Shown here piece after piece: positions 1-6,889 of a DNA stretch of 26,210 bases. Source of the stretch: JAQICB01 sp046482735 (GTDB lineage Bacteria; Bacteroidota; Bacteroidia; Bacteroidales; UBA1715); NCBI GenBank assembly GCA_046482735.1, contig JAWOEL010000021.1, positions 1 to 26,210 of the forward strand, read 5' to 3'. Positions within the stretch are counted from its first letter, which is position 1; each line of letters opens with the position of its first letter. Made by a program: the position numbers and the translations under genes. The notes below the pieces were generated by a model. It was not told the DNA's origin, made no database searches, and saw only the letters and a list, made by a program, of their open reading frames with translations.

Positions 1-407
1 ATGATGAGCAAACACTAGAAAAAATACGGGAAATTGGTAAATTATTGGGGCTAGCTTTTCAAATAAAAGACGACCTACTCGACTATTCCACAACATCTAT
101 AATTGGCAAACCCGCACTTAACGACCTTAAAGAACATAAAATAACACTTCCTTTGCTGTATGCATTACAGCAAGTAAACAAAAAAGAACAAAAAAGCATT
201 ATAAAAATTGTACATAAAAGAAATAATACCAAAGATCTTCCAAAAATTATTTCATTCATCGAAGCACACAAAGGTTTTACTTATGCTGAACAAAAAATCG
301 AACACATGTGTACACAAGCTCAAAAATTAATTCTGACATTTGAAAAATCCGATGCTCAAAATGCCTTGTTAGATTTAATTTCATATATTTCTGACAGAAA
401 AAAATAA
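1..407 (+). CDS. Polyprenyl diphosphate synthase, C-terminal part (5' end outside window)
   Basis: This is the 3' part of a trans-isoprenyl diphosphate synthase gene. The enzyme condenses isopentenyl diphosphate with an allylic diphosphate to make quinone side chains or other polyprenyl carriers. The reading frame is open from base 3 (codons GAT GAG CAA...), so the gene begins upstream of the window. A TTG at 45 is an internal codon, not the start. The visible part contains the second aspartate-rich motif in the form LGLAFQIKDDLLDY, in which the DDxxD residues bind Mg-diphosphate. Next comes GKPALNDLKEHKITLPLLYAL, which matches the usual GKpxxxDlxegKxTLPli segment of the family. The first DDxxD motif is not in view, so chain-length class (octaprenyl-like versus farnesyl-like) cannot be read. 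An all-helical C-terminal tail follows, as expected. Confidence 0.9.
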   Translation, partial: DEQTLEKIREIGKLLGLAFQIKDDLLDYSTTSIIGKPALNDLKEHKITLPLLYALQQVNKKEQKSIIKIVHKRNNTKDLPKIISFIEAHKGFTYAEQKIEHMCTQAQKLILTFEKSDAQNALLDLISYISDRKK

Positions 408-422
408 AAAATAAAGCTCGAT

Positions 423-454
423 TATGCTAAAAATTGAGATAAACCATATATTTG
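423..454 (+). promoter_or_regulatory. Candidate Bacteroidota promoter upstream of the bactofilin gene
   Basis: TATATTTG at 447-454 matches the Bacteroidota -7 consensus TAnnTTTG. A TATG at 423-426, one mismatch from TTTG, lies 20 bp upstream, which is the normal spacing. The predicted start site lies about 25-30 nt before the bactofilin ATG at 487. This suggests the bactofilin/AtpZ/AtpI-like set has its own promoter. Confidence 0.5.
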
Positions 455-486
455 CATATATATACTAGACACAAAATAATACATCT

Positions 487-894
487 ATGGCAAAGACAAA
501 TGATTCTAATACAATATCAACAAACATGATAACGAATGGTACAAAAATTACCGGAGATATCACATGTGACAGCGATATTCGTTTAGAAGGAGAGTTAGAA
601 GGAAATTTAACAGCAAAAGGCAAAGTAGTAATCGGGAACTCGGGAGTTGTAAAAGGTGAAATAACCTGTGAAAATTGTGATGTCGAAGGAGCTCTTACTG
701 GAAAAATTACTACACACGAATTACTTTCTCTTCGCGAAACTGCTAACTTAAACGGTGATATTTATACCAAAAAATTGGCTATTGAACCAGGAGCTTTATT
801 TTCAGGAACATGTTCTATGGAAAACAAATCTCAAAATTCCGCTTCTGATAATGAATCGGCAAAAACACAAGAATCTGATAAAGAAAAAAAATAA
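487..894 (+). CDS. Bactofilin family cytoskeletal protein
   Basis: This 135-residue protein has the bactofilin (DUF583) layout. A short polar N-terminus is followed by a beta-helical core at about residues 15-110, made of repeating short strands such as GTKITGDI, IRLEGELEGNL, GKVVIGNSGVVKGEI and ANLNGDIYTKKLAIEPGALFSG. A disordered Lys/Glu/Ser-rich tail follows. Bactofilins polymerise without nucleotide into membrane-associated filaments that position envelope or cell-wall enzymes. The length fits the family (about 110-180 aa). The last 44 bp overlap the next gene in another frame. In Bacteroidota a bactofilin gene commonly sits just before atpZ, as here. The ATG at 487 is preceded by a phylum-type promoter. 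Its specific role in this organism cannot be read from sequence. Confidence 0.92.
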   Translation: MAKTNDSNTISTNMITNGTKITGDITCDSDIRLEGELEGNLTAKGKVVIGNSGVVKGEITCENCDVEGALTGKITTHELLSLRETANLNGDIYTKKLAIEPGALFSGTCSMENKSQNSASDNESAKTQESDKEKK

Positions 895-1096
895 AAAAAT
901 ACTTTTTTCGGCAGTAAAATATACCAACATTGCTTTTCAAATGATTGTTATTATTGGTTTAGGAACTTATGCCGGCATAAAATTAGATGATTTTTTTGAA
1001 ACCGAAAATCAGGTTTTTACCATTATCATTTCTTTATTTGCAGTTTTTGCTGCTATTTATATAGCAATTAAAGATTTTATACATATCCGAAAATGA
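851..1096 (+). CDS. AtpZ/AtpI-family F0F1 ATP synthase accessory membrane protein
   Basis: This 81-residue protein starts at ATG 851, which lies inside the end of the bactofilin gene (44 bp overlap). Upstream in-frame codons back to 755 are antisense-like noise from the bactofilin frame, so this ATG is preferred. After a lysine-rich N-terminus there are two hydrophobic helices: AFQMIVIIGLGTYAGIKLDDFF, and a second one beginning VFTIIISLFAVFAAIYIAI. The segment GTYAGIKLDDFF followed by a second helix is characteristic of AtpZ/AtpI-like proteins, which assist assembly of the ATP synthase rotor or Mg uptake. The stop codon overlaps the next start as ATGA, so translation is probably coupled. No ATP synthase structural gene follows in this window. 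Confidence 0.8.
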   Translation: MNRQKHKNLIKKKNKKILFSAVKYTNIAFQMIVIIGLGTYAGIKLDDFFETENQVFTIIISLFAVFAAIYIAIKDFIHIRK

Positions 1097-1467
1097 AACA
1101 TTCATTTATTACTGCACACAGTATTTTTTTTATAGCAGTATGCAGTATTTTTTATGGGATATATTCTCAATACACTCTTTCATTTTCCTTTTCTGTCGGA
1201 TTTTACAGTATTGTATTTATGGCAATTATCCATTTCGCATCCGGTCTGGGAATAGCATATGCACACAAAAATGAACGAAAAAAAATACTTCAATCTATTT
1301 TTATACACACATCTAAATTTATTCTAAGTCTTGCTTATGTGGTAACTATGCTTTTTATATACAGCCATGTAAAATTTCAGTTAGGAATTTTTTTAGCAAT
1401 ACTTTTCTTGCTATACATGATTTTTGAAATAGGCATTATTATATACTTTTCAGCACAAAAAAATTAA
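1093..1467 (+). CDS. Four-helix membrane protein, AtpI-like, unknown function
   Basis: This 124-residue protein is almost entirely hydrophobic, with about four predicted membrane helices (roughly residues 8-25, 32-55, 70-92 and 97-119). A basic loop, AHKNERKKIL, lies in the middle. Its ATG overlaps the TGA of the preceding AtpZ-like gene (ATGA), so it is translationally coupled. In Bacteroidota a small hypothetical membrane protein of this kind commonly lies between atpZ and atpB and is sometimes annotated as ATP synthase I chain. Helix number and size agree with that. I see no sequence motif that proves function, so the call rests on context and topology. Confidence 0.65.
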   Translation: MKHSFITAHSIFFIAVCSIFYGIYSQYTLSFSFSVGFYSIVFMAIIHFASGLGIAYAHKNERKKILQSIFIHTSKFILSLAYVVTMLFIYSHVKFQLGIFLAILFLLYMIFEIGIIIYFSAQKN

Positions 1468-1514
1468 AAACAGCGATATTATTTTTCACGATTCCACATA
1501 TTTTCAAAGTAATA

Positions 1515-1547
1515 TTGCAAGATGTAAATCGATTATTAGTAACTTTG
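1515..1547 (+). promoter_or_regulatory. Candidate promoter for the radical SAM gene
   Basis: TAACTTTG at 1540-1547 fits the TAnnTTTG -7 box. A TTG at 1515-1517 lies 22 bp upstream, slightly longer than the usual 19-21 bp. The ATG it would serve is at 1592. Its presence separates the radical SAM gene transcriptionally from the AtpZ/AtpI-like genes. Confidence 0.4.
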
Positions 1548-1591
1548 AATTGTAAACATATTGCTTAAAGAGGCAAGTACACTCTAAAAAA

Positions 1592-2605
1592 ATGAATACT
1601 ATTAAACTATCATATGCTTATTTGCGTGCTTACCTACATTCCATAACCTTTAGGCGTGTTTTTACTATTATTGCTCTCCGCATAAGCTTTACACTATCAT
1701 GGATAGCAAAAAAGCATATATGCATGCCTCATCCGGCATTTATAAGTATTGAACCAACAAATACATGCAACTTACACTGTCCGGAATGCCCTACCGGAAA
1801 TAAAACCTCAACTGTACCAAAAGGAATAATGAATAACACAACATATAATAAAATAATATCGGAAACGCATAAGCATTGTTGGTTTATAAATTTATATTTT
1901 CAGGGTGAACCTTTTCTCAACCCAAATATATATTCATTTATTTCCCAAGCACATACACATCGTATAATAAGCTCAACTTCGACAAATGCACACTATATAA
2001 CATCCGAAAATGCTGAAAAAATTGTAGATTCAGGACTAACAAAAATAATAGTTTCATTAGACGGATATAATCAAGAAACCTACGAAAAATACCGGAAAGG
2101 CGGTTCTTTTGAAAAAGCGGTTAACGGCATTAAAGCACTATCGCATGCCAAAGATAAAGCACATTCATTATATCCAATAATTGAGGTTCAATGTTTATTA
2201 TTTAAGCATACAGAACAACATATGTCAGAAATCAAATCTATAGGCTACAAAAACGGTGCAGACATTGTACTCTTTAAAACCGCACAATTTTACAACAAAG
2301 AAAACATTTCCTTACTTCCCCGTCAAAAATCACATAGCAGATATATATACAATTCCGAAAAAGAAACACTCGAATTACGAAAAAAACCACGTAACAGATG
2401 CTGGCGAATGTGGAGTTCAGTCGTATTTACATGGAACGGAACTGTACTCCCATGCTGTTTCGATAAAAATCATTCACATGCATATGGTAACATTCATACA
2501 CACACTATATCAGATATACTATGCTCAGAAAAAGCACAATCTTTCAAAAAACAAGTTCACACCAAACGAACGGTTTTTGACATATGTAGGAATTGCACAT
2601 CGTAA
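1592..2605 (+). CDS. Radical SAM/SPASM domain protein
   Basis: This 337-residue protein carries the radical SAM cluster motif CxxxCxxC as CNLHCPEC (C59, C63, C66), preceded by ISIEPTNTCNL, so it binds a 4Fe-4S cluster and S-adenosylmethionine. The core TIM-barrel region follows, with the glycine-rich region NLYFQGEPFLNP and the strand IIVSLDGYNQETYEKYRKGG. The C-terminal SPASM region supplies further cluster-binding cysteines at C270, C288/C289, C332 and C335. The N-terminal 50 residues are a basic, partly hydrophobic helix (RVFTIIALRISFTLSWIAKK) that may hold the protein at the membrane. SPASM enzymes typically modify peptides or small substrates. No precursor peptide gene is visible next door. 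Its neighbour is a polyprenyl-phosphate sugar transferase, so a role in surface polysaccharide or glycoconjugate modification is possible but is only inferred. Confidence 0.88.
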   Translation: MNTIKLSYAYLRAYLHSITFRRVFTIIALRISFTLSWIAKKHICMPHPAFISIEPTNTCNLHCPECPTGNKTSTVPKGIMNNTTYNKIISETHKHCWFINLYFQGEPFLNPNIYSFISQAHTHRIISSTSTNAHYITSENAEKIVDSGLTKIIVSLDGYNQETYEKYRKGGSFEKAVNGIKALSHAKDKAHSLYPIIEVQCLLFKHTEQHMSEIKSIGYKNGADIVLFKTAQFYNKENISLLPRQKSHSRYIYNSEKETLELRKKPRNRCWRMWSSVVFTWNGTVLPCCFDKNHSHAYGNIHTHTISDILCSEKAQSFKKQVHTKRTVFDICRNCTS

Positions 2606-2644
2606 ATTGTTATAAAATATAACTAAAAAAAGTATTAGAATTAT

Positions 2645-2652
2645 TATTTTTG
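2645..2652 (+). promoter_or_regulatory. Candidate -7 box upstream of the sugar phosphotransferase
   Basis: TATTTTTG at 2645-2652 matches TAnnTTTG and lies 23 bp before the ATG at 2676. No TTTG is found at the expected upstream distance, so this is a half-site only. Confidence 0.3.
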
Positions 2653-2675
2653 TAAAAAACTGGGGGGTTACAATA

Positions 2676-4091
2676 ATGAATAAAACACGGCAATGTTTAA
2701 TATACATATTTTTTGACTTATTGTCAGCAATACTCTCTTGGACAGCATTTTTTCTATTACGAAAAGGCTTCATCGACCCAACCTTCGGAAACATTAGACC
2801 AGAAATCACTCTCGATACAAATTACTTTTACGGCGTTTCCACAATTCCCCTTATGTGGCTTTTATTATATTATTTAAATGGTTACTACAAAAATATTTAC
2901 AAAAAATCGAGACTCAACGAACTCAATCAAACATTTTTAATAACACTTCTTGGCAGTATCATTATTTTTTTCTCGCTATTACTCGATGATATAGTAGAAA
3001 CGCACCAAACATACTATAAATCACTACTTTTTCTATTTACAACACATTTTGTATTTACCTACATTCCCCGAGTAACAATAACCAGTATAACGAATGCAAA
3101 AATCCATAATCGTAAAATTGGATTCAATACAATCATAATTGGCAGCAACGAAAAAGCAGTGAAATTATATAACAAACTAGAAAACAAAAAAAAATCTACC
3201 GGTTATAAATTTATTGGTTTTGTAAATGTTATACAACAAAACAACTATGTTTTAAGCTCACATCTCCCCCATTTAGGATATATTGATTCAATTGTTTCCA
3301 TTATAAAAGAACGTAACATTGAAGAAGTTATAATTGCTATAGAATCAAAAGAACATCAATATCTCGAAAAAATACTCTACGCACTGGAGGGTGTAAAAAT
3401 AACAATTAAAGCCATACCAGATAATTATGATATTATTTCAGGTCGGGTAACACTAAGTTCTATATACGACGAACCTCTTATTTTAATAAGTCACGACCTT
3501 ATGCCTTCTTGGCAAGAAAACACCAAACGAGCTATGGATGTAGGTACATCAATACTTGTGTTATTAATAGGTTCACCTTTATACATTTTTGTTGCACTTG
3601 GTGTTAAGCTCTCCTCACCAGGACCGATTTTTTATAAACAAAAACGTATTGGATTACACGGTAAACCATTTTATATCTACAAATTTCGCTCAATGTATAT
3701 TGGTTCAGAGAACGAAACTCCACAATTAGCACAAGAAAATGATTCACGTATAACACCAATAGGCGAATATTTACGTCGCTATCGCATAGACGAAATACCA
3801 CAATTTTTTAATGTTTTAAAAGGTGACATGTCACTTGTTGGCCCCCGTCCCGAACGAGAATATTACATAAAAAAAATAATTAAAAAAGCCCCATATTTTA
3901 TTCACTTGCAAAGAGTAAAGCCCGGAATCACCTCCTGGGGACAAGTAAAATACGGATATGCAAAAAATGTAGATGAAATGTTGGAGCGACTACAATACGA
4001 TATAATTTACATCGAAAACATGTCCCTGTATATTGATATCAAAATACTTATTTACACAATTAGAATTGTTTTTTTAGGAAAAGGATTATAA
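2676..4091 (+). CDS. Polyprenyl-phosphate sugar phosphotransferase (exopolysaccharide initiating transferase, WcaJ-type)
   Basis: This 471-residue protein has the polyisoprenyl-phosphate hexose-1-phosphate transferase architecture. There are about four N-terminal membrane helices (residues 1-130), a Rossmann-like CoA-binding-type domain (about 145-250, including NTIIIGSNEKAVKLYNKL), a further membrane/hairpin helix at about 285-310, and a catalytic bacterial sugar transferase domain to the end. Conserved catalytic features are visible: SSPGPIFYKQKRIGLHGKPF, IYKFRSM, RRYRIDEIPQFFNVLKGDMS followed by LVGPRPE, and RVKPGITSWGQVKYGY. The enzyme moves a sugar-1-phosphate onto undecaprenyl phosphate at the inner membrane, the first step of capsule, exopolysaccharide or O-antigen synthesis. 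The sugar cannot be read. It is unusual in not lying inside an obvious glycosyltransferase cluster here. Its stop lies in TTATAA, which also supplies the stop of the converging gene. Confidence 0.93.
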   Translation: MNKTRQCLIYIFFDLLSAILSWTAFFLLRKGFIDPTFGNIRPEITLDTNYFYGVSTIPLMWLLLYYLNGYYKNIYKKSRLNELNQTFLITLLGSIIIFFSLLLDDIVETHQTYYKSLLFLFTTHFVFTYIPRVTITSITNAKIHNRKIGFNTIIIGSNEKAVKLYNKLENKKKSTGYKFIGFVNVIQQNNYVLSSHLPHLGYIDSIVSIIKERNIEEVIIAIESKEHQYLEKILYALEGVKITIKAIPDNYDIISGRVTLSSIYDEPLILISHDLMPSWQENTKRAMDVGTSILVLLIGSPLYIFVALGVKLSSPGPIFYKQKRIGLHGKPFYIYKFRSMYIGSENETPQLAQENDSRITPIGEYLRRYRIDEIPQFFNVLKGDMSLVGPRPEREYYIKKIIKKAPYFIHLQRVKPGITSWGQVKYGYAKNVDEMLERLQYDIIYIENMSLYIDIKILIYTIRIVFLGKGL

Positions 4092-4676
4092 TTCACCGCG
4101 TTCTATCATAGTTACAATCCGCTCAATTAAAGCATCCTCGCCCTGCGGATCATATTCGGCTTTAAGAGACTCACCAAACATACGTGCCACCTGTTGCCAC
4201 ATAAAAGCAGACATACCACCCCGTAAATCTTTAATAATATCATATGAAGTTTGGTCAAGTTCTCTATCAACTAACTTAATAAGTATTTTCCCCTGACGAA
4301 TCGATAATTTTTTTAACTCCTCAGCATACATCTCCATCAACTCTTCTTGTCTTTTTTTTACAATTTTTTTCTTATCGCGCCGACGTGGAATTGTGTCAAT
4401 CTCTATTTGAATTTCAATCATAGTACGCCGTGCTATAAGAGAATACGGATACACTTTTTTCACATCACGCACCAACCGACGATACCGTAAATATTCCTCA
4501 TGATTCTCAAATTGTAAGGGAGGAAAAATATATACTTTATCAAGTTCAACCAATGCAAGAGTGTCATTATGTACAACTATTGCAGGCAAAACATATCCCG
4601 ACGAAACATTAACATTTTGAGAATATACCGCAGAATTTATAACAAATAAACACAAAAAAAGACCGTAGTGTTTCAT
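4086..4676 (-). CDS. DUF4294 family exported protein
   Basis: This 196-residue protein begins at the ATG at 4676. The upstream in-frame TTG at 4682 is rejected because the ATG gives a clean signal peptide, MKHYGLFLCLFVINSAVYSQ. The mature part has the DUF4294 pattern: VYIFPPLQFENHEEYLRYRRLVRDVKKVYPYS near residues 50-80, then a long charged helical stretch with RRRDKKKIVKKRQEELMEMY, then IRQGKILIKLVDRELDQTSYDIIKDLRGG. DUF4294 proteins are widespread in Bacteroidota and their biochemical function is not established. It converges on the sugar transferase gene with a 6-bp overlap. It is divergent from coaX across a 216-bp spacer. Probably periplasmic. Confidence 0.88.
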   Translation of the reverse strand: MKHYGLFLCLFVINSAVYSQNVNVSSGYVLPAIVVHNDTLALVELDKVYIFPPLQFENHEEYLRYRRLVRDVKKVYPYSLIARRTMIEIQIEIDTIPRRRDKKKIVKKRQEELMEMYAEELKKLSIRQGKILIKLVDRELDQTSYDIIKDLRGGMSAFMWQQVARMFGESLKAEYDPQGEDALIERIVTMIERGEL

Positions 4677-4694
4677 AAACAAAAATTATGATAA

Positions 4695-4702
4695 CAAATA
4701 TA
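4695..4702 (-). promoter_or_regulatory. Candidate -7 box for the DUF4294 gene
   Basis: On the minus strand, TATATTTG (4702 to 4695) matches TAnnTTTG and lies about 18 bp before the ATG at 4676. No good -33 TTTG is seen at 19-21 bp, so support is partial. The rest of the 4683-4892 spacer is very AT-rich. I see no clear -7 box facing coaX in it. Confidence 0.35.
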
Positions 4703-4892
4703 CATATTTTGCAAATACTCTAAACATATACTATAATAATTATAGCAAAATAGTAATAAGATACAATTTATACGTTATCATATTACACGTATTATATTTA
4801 TCAAAAAAAATGTATAATTGCACTATATTAAAAAATACATAAACTGAGCCAAATTATGATTTTTAATACGAATAATCATTAAAAACAAACAT

Positions 4893-5612
4893 ATGATAAT
4901 AATAGACGCTGGCAATACACGTATAAAAATATATTTTTTCAGACACAGAAAAATTATTAATTTATATACATATCATTATGGAGAAATTGATGCATGTTTT
5001 GAAATATTACATTCATATACACACAGCCCTATAATAATTTCCGATGTATCGGGAAAATTCCCCACACACAAACTACAACACACACACACAGAAATTTTTG
5101 TATGCACAAAAAATATAAAATTACCCATCCAAATAGACTACACAACCGGGGACACCCTTGGATTTGACCGAATAGCAGACGCTGCCGGAGCAGTAAGTTT
5201 ATGCCCCAATACTCACAAATTAATAATTGATGCAGGCACTGCCCTCACAATAGACTATGTAGACGACACAAACACATTCAGAGGAGGAATTATATCACCC
5301 GGTATGAATATGCGATTTACTGCTCTCCACGAAAAAACAGGAAAATTACCACTCTGTGCAGAAACACACACAATTGAACTACACCCAGACTCCACAACAA
5401 AAGCTATACAATCGGGTGTCGTACAGGGAATAACATTTGAAATATCAGAATATATTTCCGCTTATACAAAACTATTTCCTGATATTACTATATTTTTATG
5501 CGGAGGAGACACATTTTTCTTTGAAAAAATACTAAAAAAACCCATCTTTGCAGAAGCAAATTTAAATGCTTATGGCTTACACTCAATATATGAATACAAT
5601 GTTACAGCATAG
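4893..5612 (+). CDS. coaX: Type III pantothenate kinase
   Basis: This 239-residue protein phosphorylates pantothenate at the first step of coenzyme A synthesis. It belongs to the ASKHA fold. The N-terminal phosphate-1 motif IIIDAGNTRIKIYFF, the substrate loop GDTLGFDRIADAAGA (about residues 85-99) and the second phosphate motif LIIDAGTALTIDYVD (about 110-124) are intact, followed by FRGGIISPGMNMRFTALHEKTGKLP, which is typical of CoaX. Near the C-terminus, IFLCGGDTFFF is the expected adenosine-side motif. The length is normal for the family. The gene opens a rightward operon, and its last bases overlap the start of the outer-membrane protein gene. A (CA)6 tract at 5079-5090 lies inside the coding region. 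Confidence 0.95.
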   Translation: MIIIDAGNTRIKIYFFRHRKIINLYTYHYGEIDACFEILHSYTHSPIIISDVSGKFPTHKLQHTHTEIFVCTKNIKLPIQIDYTTGDTLGFDRIADAAGAVSLCPNTHKLIIDAGTALTIDYVDDTNTFRGGIISPGMNMRFTALHEKTGKLPLCAETHTIELHPDSTTKAIQSGVVQGITFEISEYISAYTKLFPDITIFLCGGDTFFFEKILKKPIFAEANLNAYGLHSIYEYNVTA

Positions 5613-6870
5613 AATATTAATTATACTCGGATTTTTTATTTCCGTTACGGCATTCTCTCAACGAGAAACAACATCTCCATACAGTAGATACAACTACGGA
5701 GATATATATTCAAATAGTTTACACAGCGAATCAGCAAAAGGCGGTGCAGGTATAGCATCTGTTCACCCCACATACATCAGCTTCAAAAATGCTGCCGGTC
5801 ATATATCAATTCCAAAAGAGCGGTTTTTATTTGAAGCCGGTGCAGGTACAAATTACAGAGAATTGGAGCAAGGAGAACATAATTCAGCTACAAATAGCAT
5901 AGGACTCGAATACATAGCATTTTCGTTTCCTATACTCACCTCACAAATTAAATGGTCAAGTTCAATAGGCCTTCTCCCCTTTTCAACTGTTGGCTCCGAA
6001 ATATTTGCAGAAGATACCGAAAACAAGTATAAATATACCGGATCAGGCGGCATTAATCAAGCAGTGTGGGGAAGTGCTATACAACCTGGTGAAAATCTTA
6101 CTGTCGGATTCCATGCTCGCTACTTATTTGGGAAAACTCATAAAAATTCCATTGACTTTTTTGAGTATCCGGCATACTCAACCGAAAAAAAACAAAGCAT
6201 TAAAACAAATGGTTTAATTTGGGACTTTGGCATACTCTACTCTTATGATATAGATGAAAAATCTGAAGTTTTGTTTGGAGCAACATATCGCGATAAACAA
6301 ACTGCTTCATACGAGCAAAATGATTTTTTTGCACCATTTTATAATATAGAAGACGAACCAAAAACATATCAAGACACCATTACAAACGACATAACAACAG
6401 ACGTGCAAACAGATATTCCACAAAAAATTGGATTCGGACTCGGCTATAACATACACAACAAATTGCAATACAATATAGACGTAGAATTTACCAATTGGAA
6501 AAATGCATACGTATACAATAACTCTCCCGACACCAAAAACACCTTTTCATTCAATACCGGTATTGAATACAAACCCGATTACTCAGGACAATCATACTTC
6601 AAACGTCTGCCATACCGATTTGGATTTCATTACACCGAACTACCTGTGAATGAAACAATAGGACAAAAATCCTTACAACCAATAGACATAGGTATAAGTT
6701 TTGGCACGAATTTTATACTAAAACAAACAGGAAATAGTTTAACAACAACTTTTATAATTGGCAAACGAGGCGATTTTTCTGTTGAAGAAGCTATTAAAGA
6801 AACCTATATACAAGCAAAATTAACTGTTCGATTACAAGAACATTGGTTTTTTAAACAAAAGATTAATTAA
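5599..6870 (+). CDS. Outer-membrane beta-barrel protein, function unknown
   Basis: This 423-residue protein starts best at ATG 5599, giving the signal peptide MLQHRILIILGFFISVTAFSQ. A second ATG at 5590 would add three residues. Either start lies inside the end of coaX (overlap 14-23 bp), so translation is probably coupled. The mature sequence is a run of alternating amphipathic strands with many Gly, Asn, Tyr and Phe residues (for example FLFEAGAGTNYREL, GLIWDFGILYSYDIDEKSEV and IGFGLGYNIHNKLQYNIDVE). It starts with TTSPYSRYNYGDI, a common opening of Bacteroidota outer-membrane proteins. No plug or ligand-binding domain is visible. Being between coaX and a TPR/LptC pair is a gene order I recall from Bacteroidota genomes. 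A link to outer-membrane assembly is inferred. Confidence 0.82.
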   Translation: MLQHRILIILGFFISVTAFSQRETTSPYSRYNYGDIYSNSLHSESAKGGAGIASVHPTYISFKNAAGHISIPKERFLFEAGAGTNYRELEQGEHNSATNSIGLEYIAFSFPILTSQIKWSSSIGLLPFSTVGSEIFAEDTENKYKYTGSGGINQAVWGSAIQPGENLTVGFHARYLFGKTHKNSIDFFEYPAYSTEKKQSIKTNGLIWDFGILYSYDIDEKSEVLFGATYRDKQTASYEQNDFFAPFYNIEDEPKTYQDTITNDITTDVQTDIPQKIGFGLGYNIHNKLQYNIDVEFTNWKNAYVYNNSPDTKNTFSFNTGIEYKPDYSGQSYFKRLPYRFGFHYTELPVNETIGQKSLQPIDIGISFGTNFILKQTGNSLTTTFIIGKRGDFSVEEAIKETYIQAKLTVRLQEHWFFKQKIN

Positions 6871-6889
6871 TAATTAATATACTAAACAT

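Noticed and set aside
755..850. Upstream extension of the AtpZ-like frame beginning with a Met at 755
   Set aside because: It is a shadow of the bactofilin gene in another frame, and the family similarity starts only after ATG 851.
2256..2615. 119-residue plus-strand frame inside the radical SAM gene
   Set aside because: It overlaps the conserved SPASM region in another frame and has no recognisable protein features.
5079..5090. (CA)6 tract in coaX as a phase-variation site
   Set aside because: The tract is short, ACA/CAC codons are common throughout this window, and coaX is expected to be essential.
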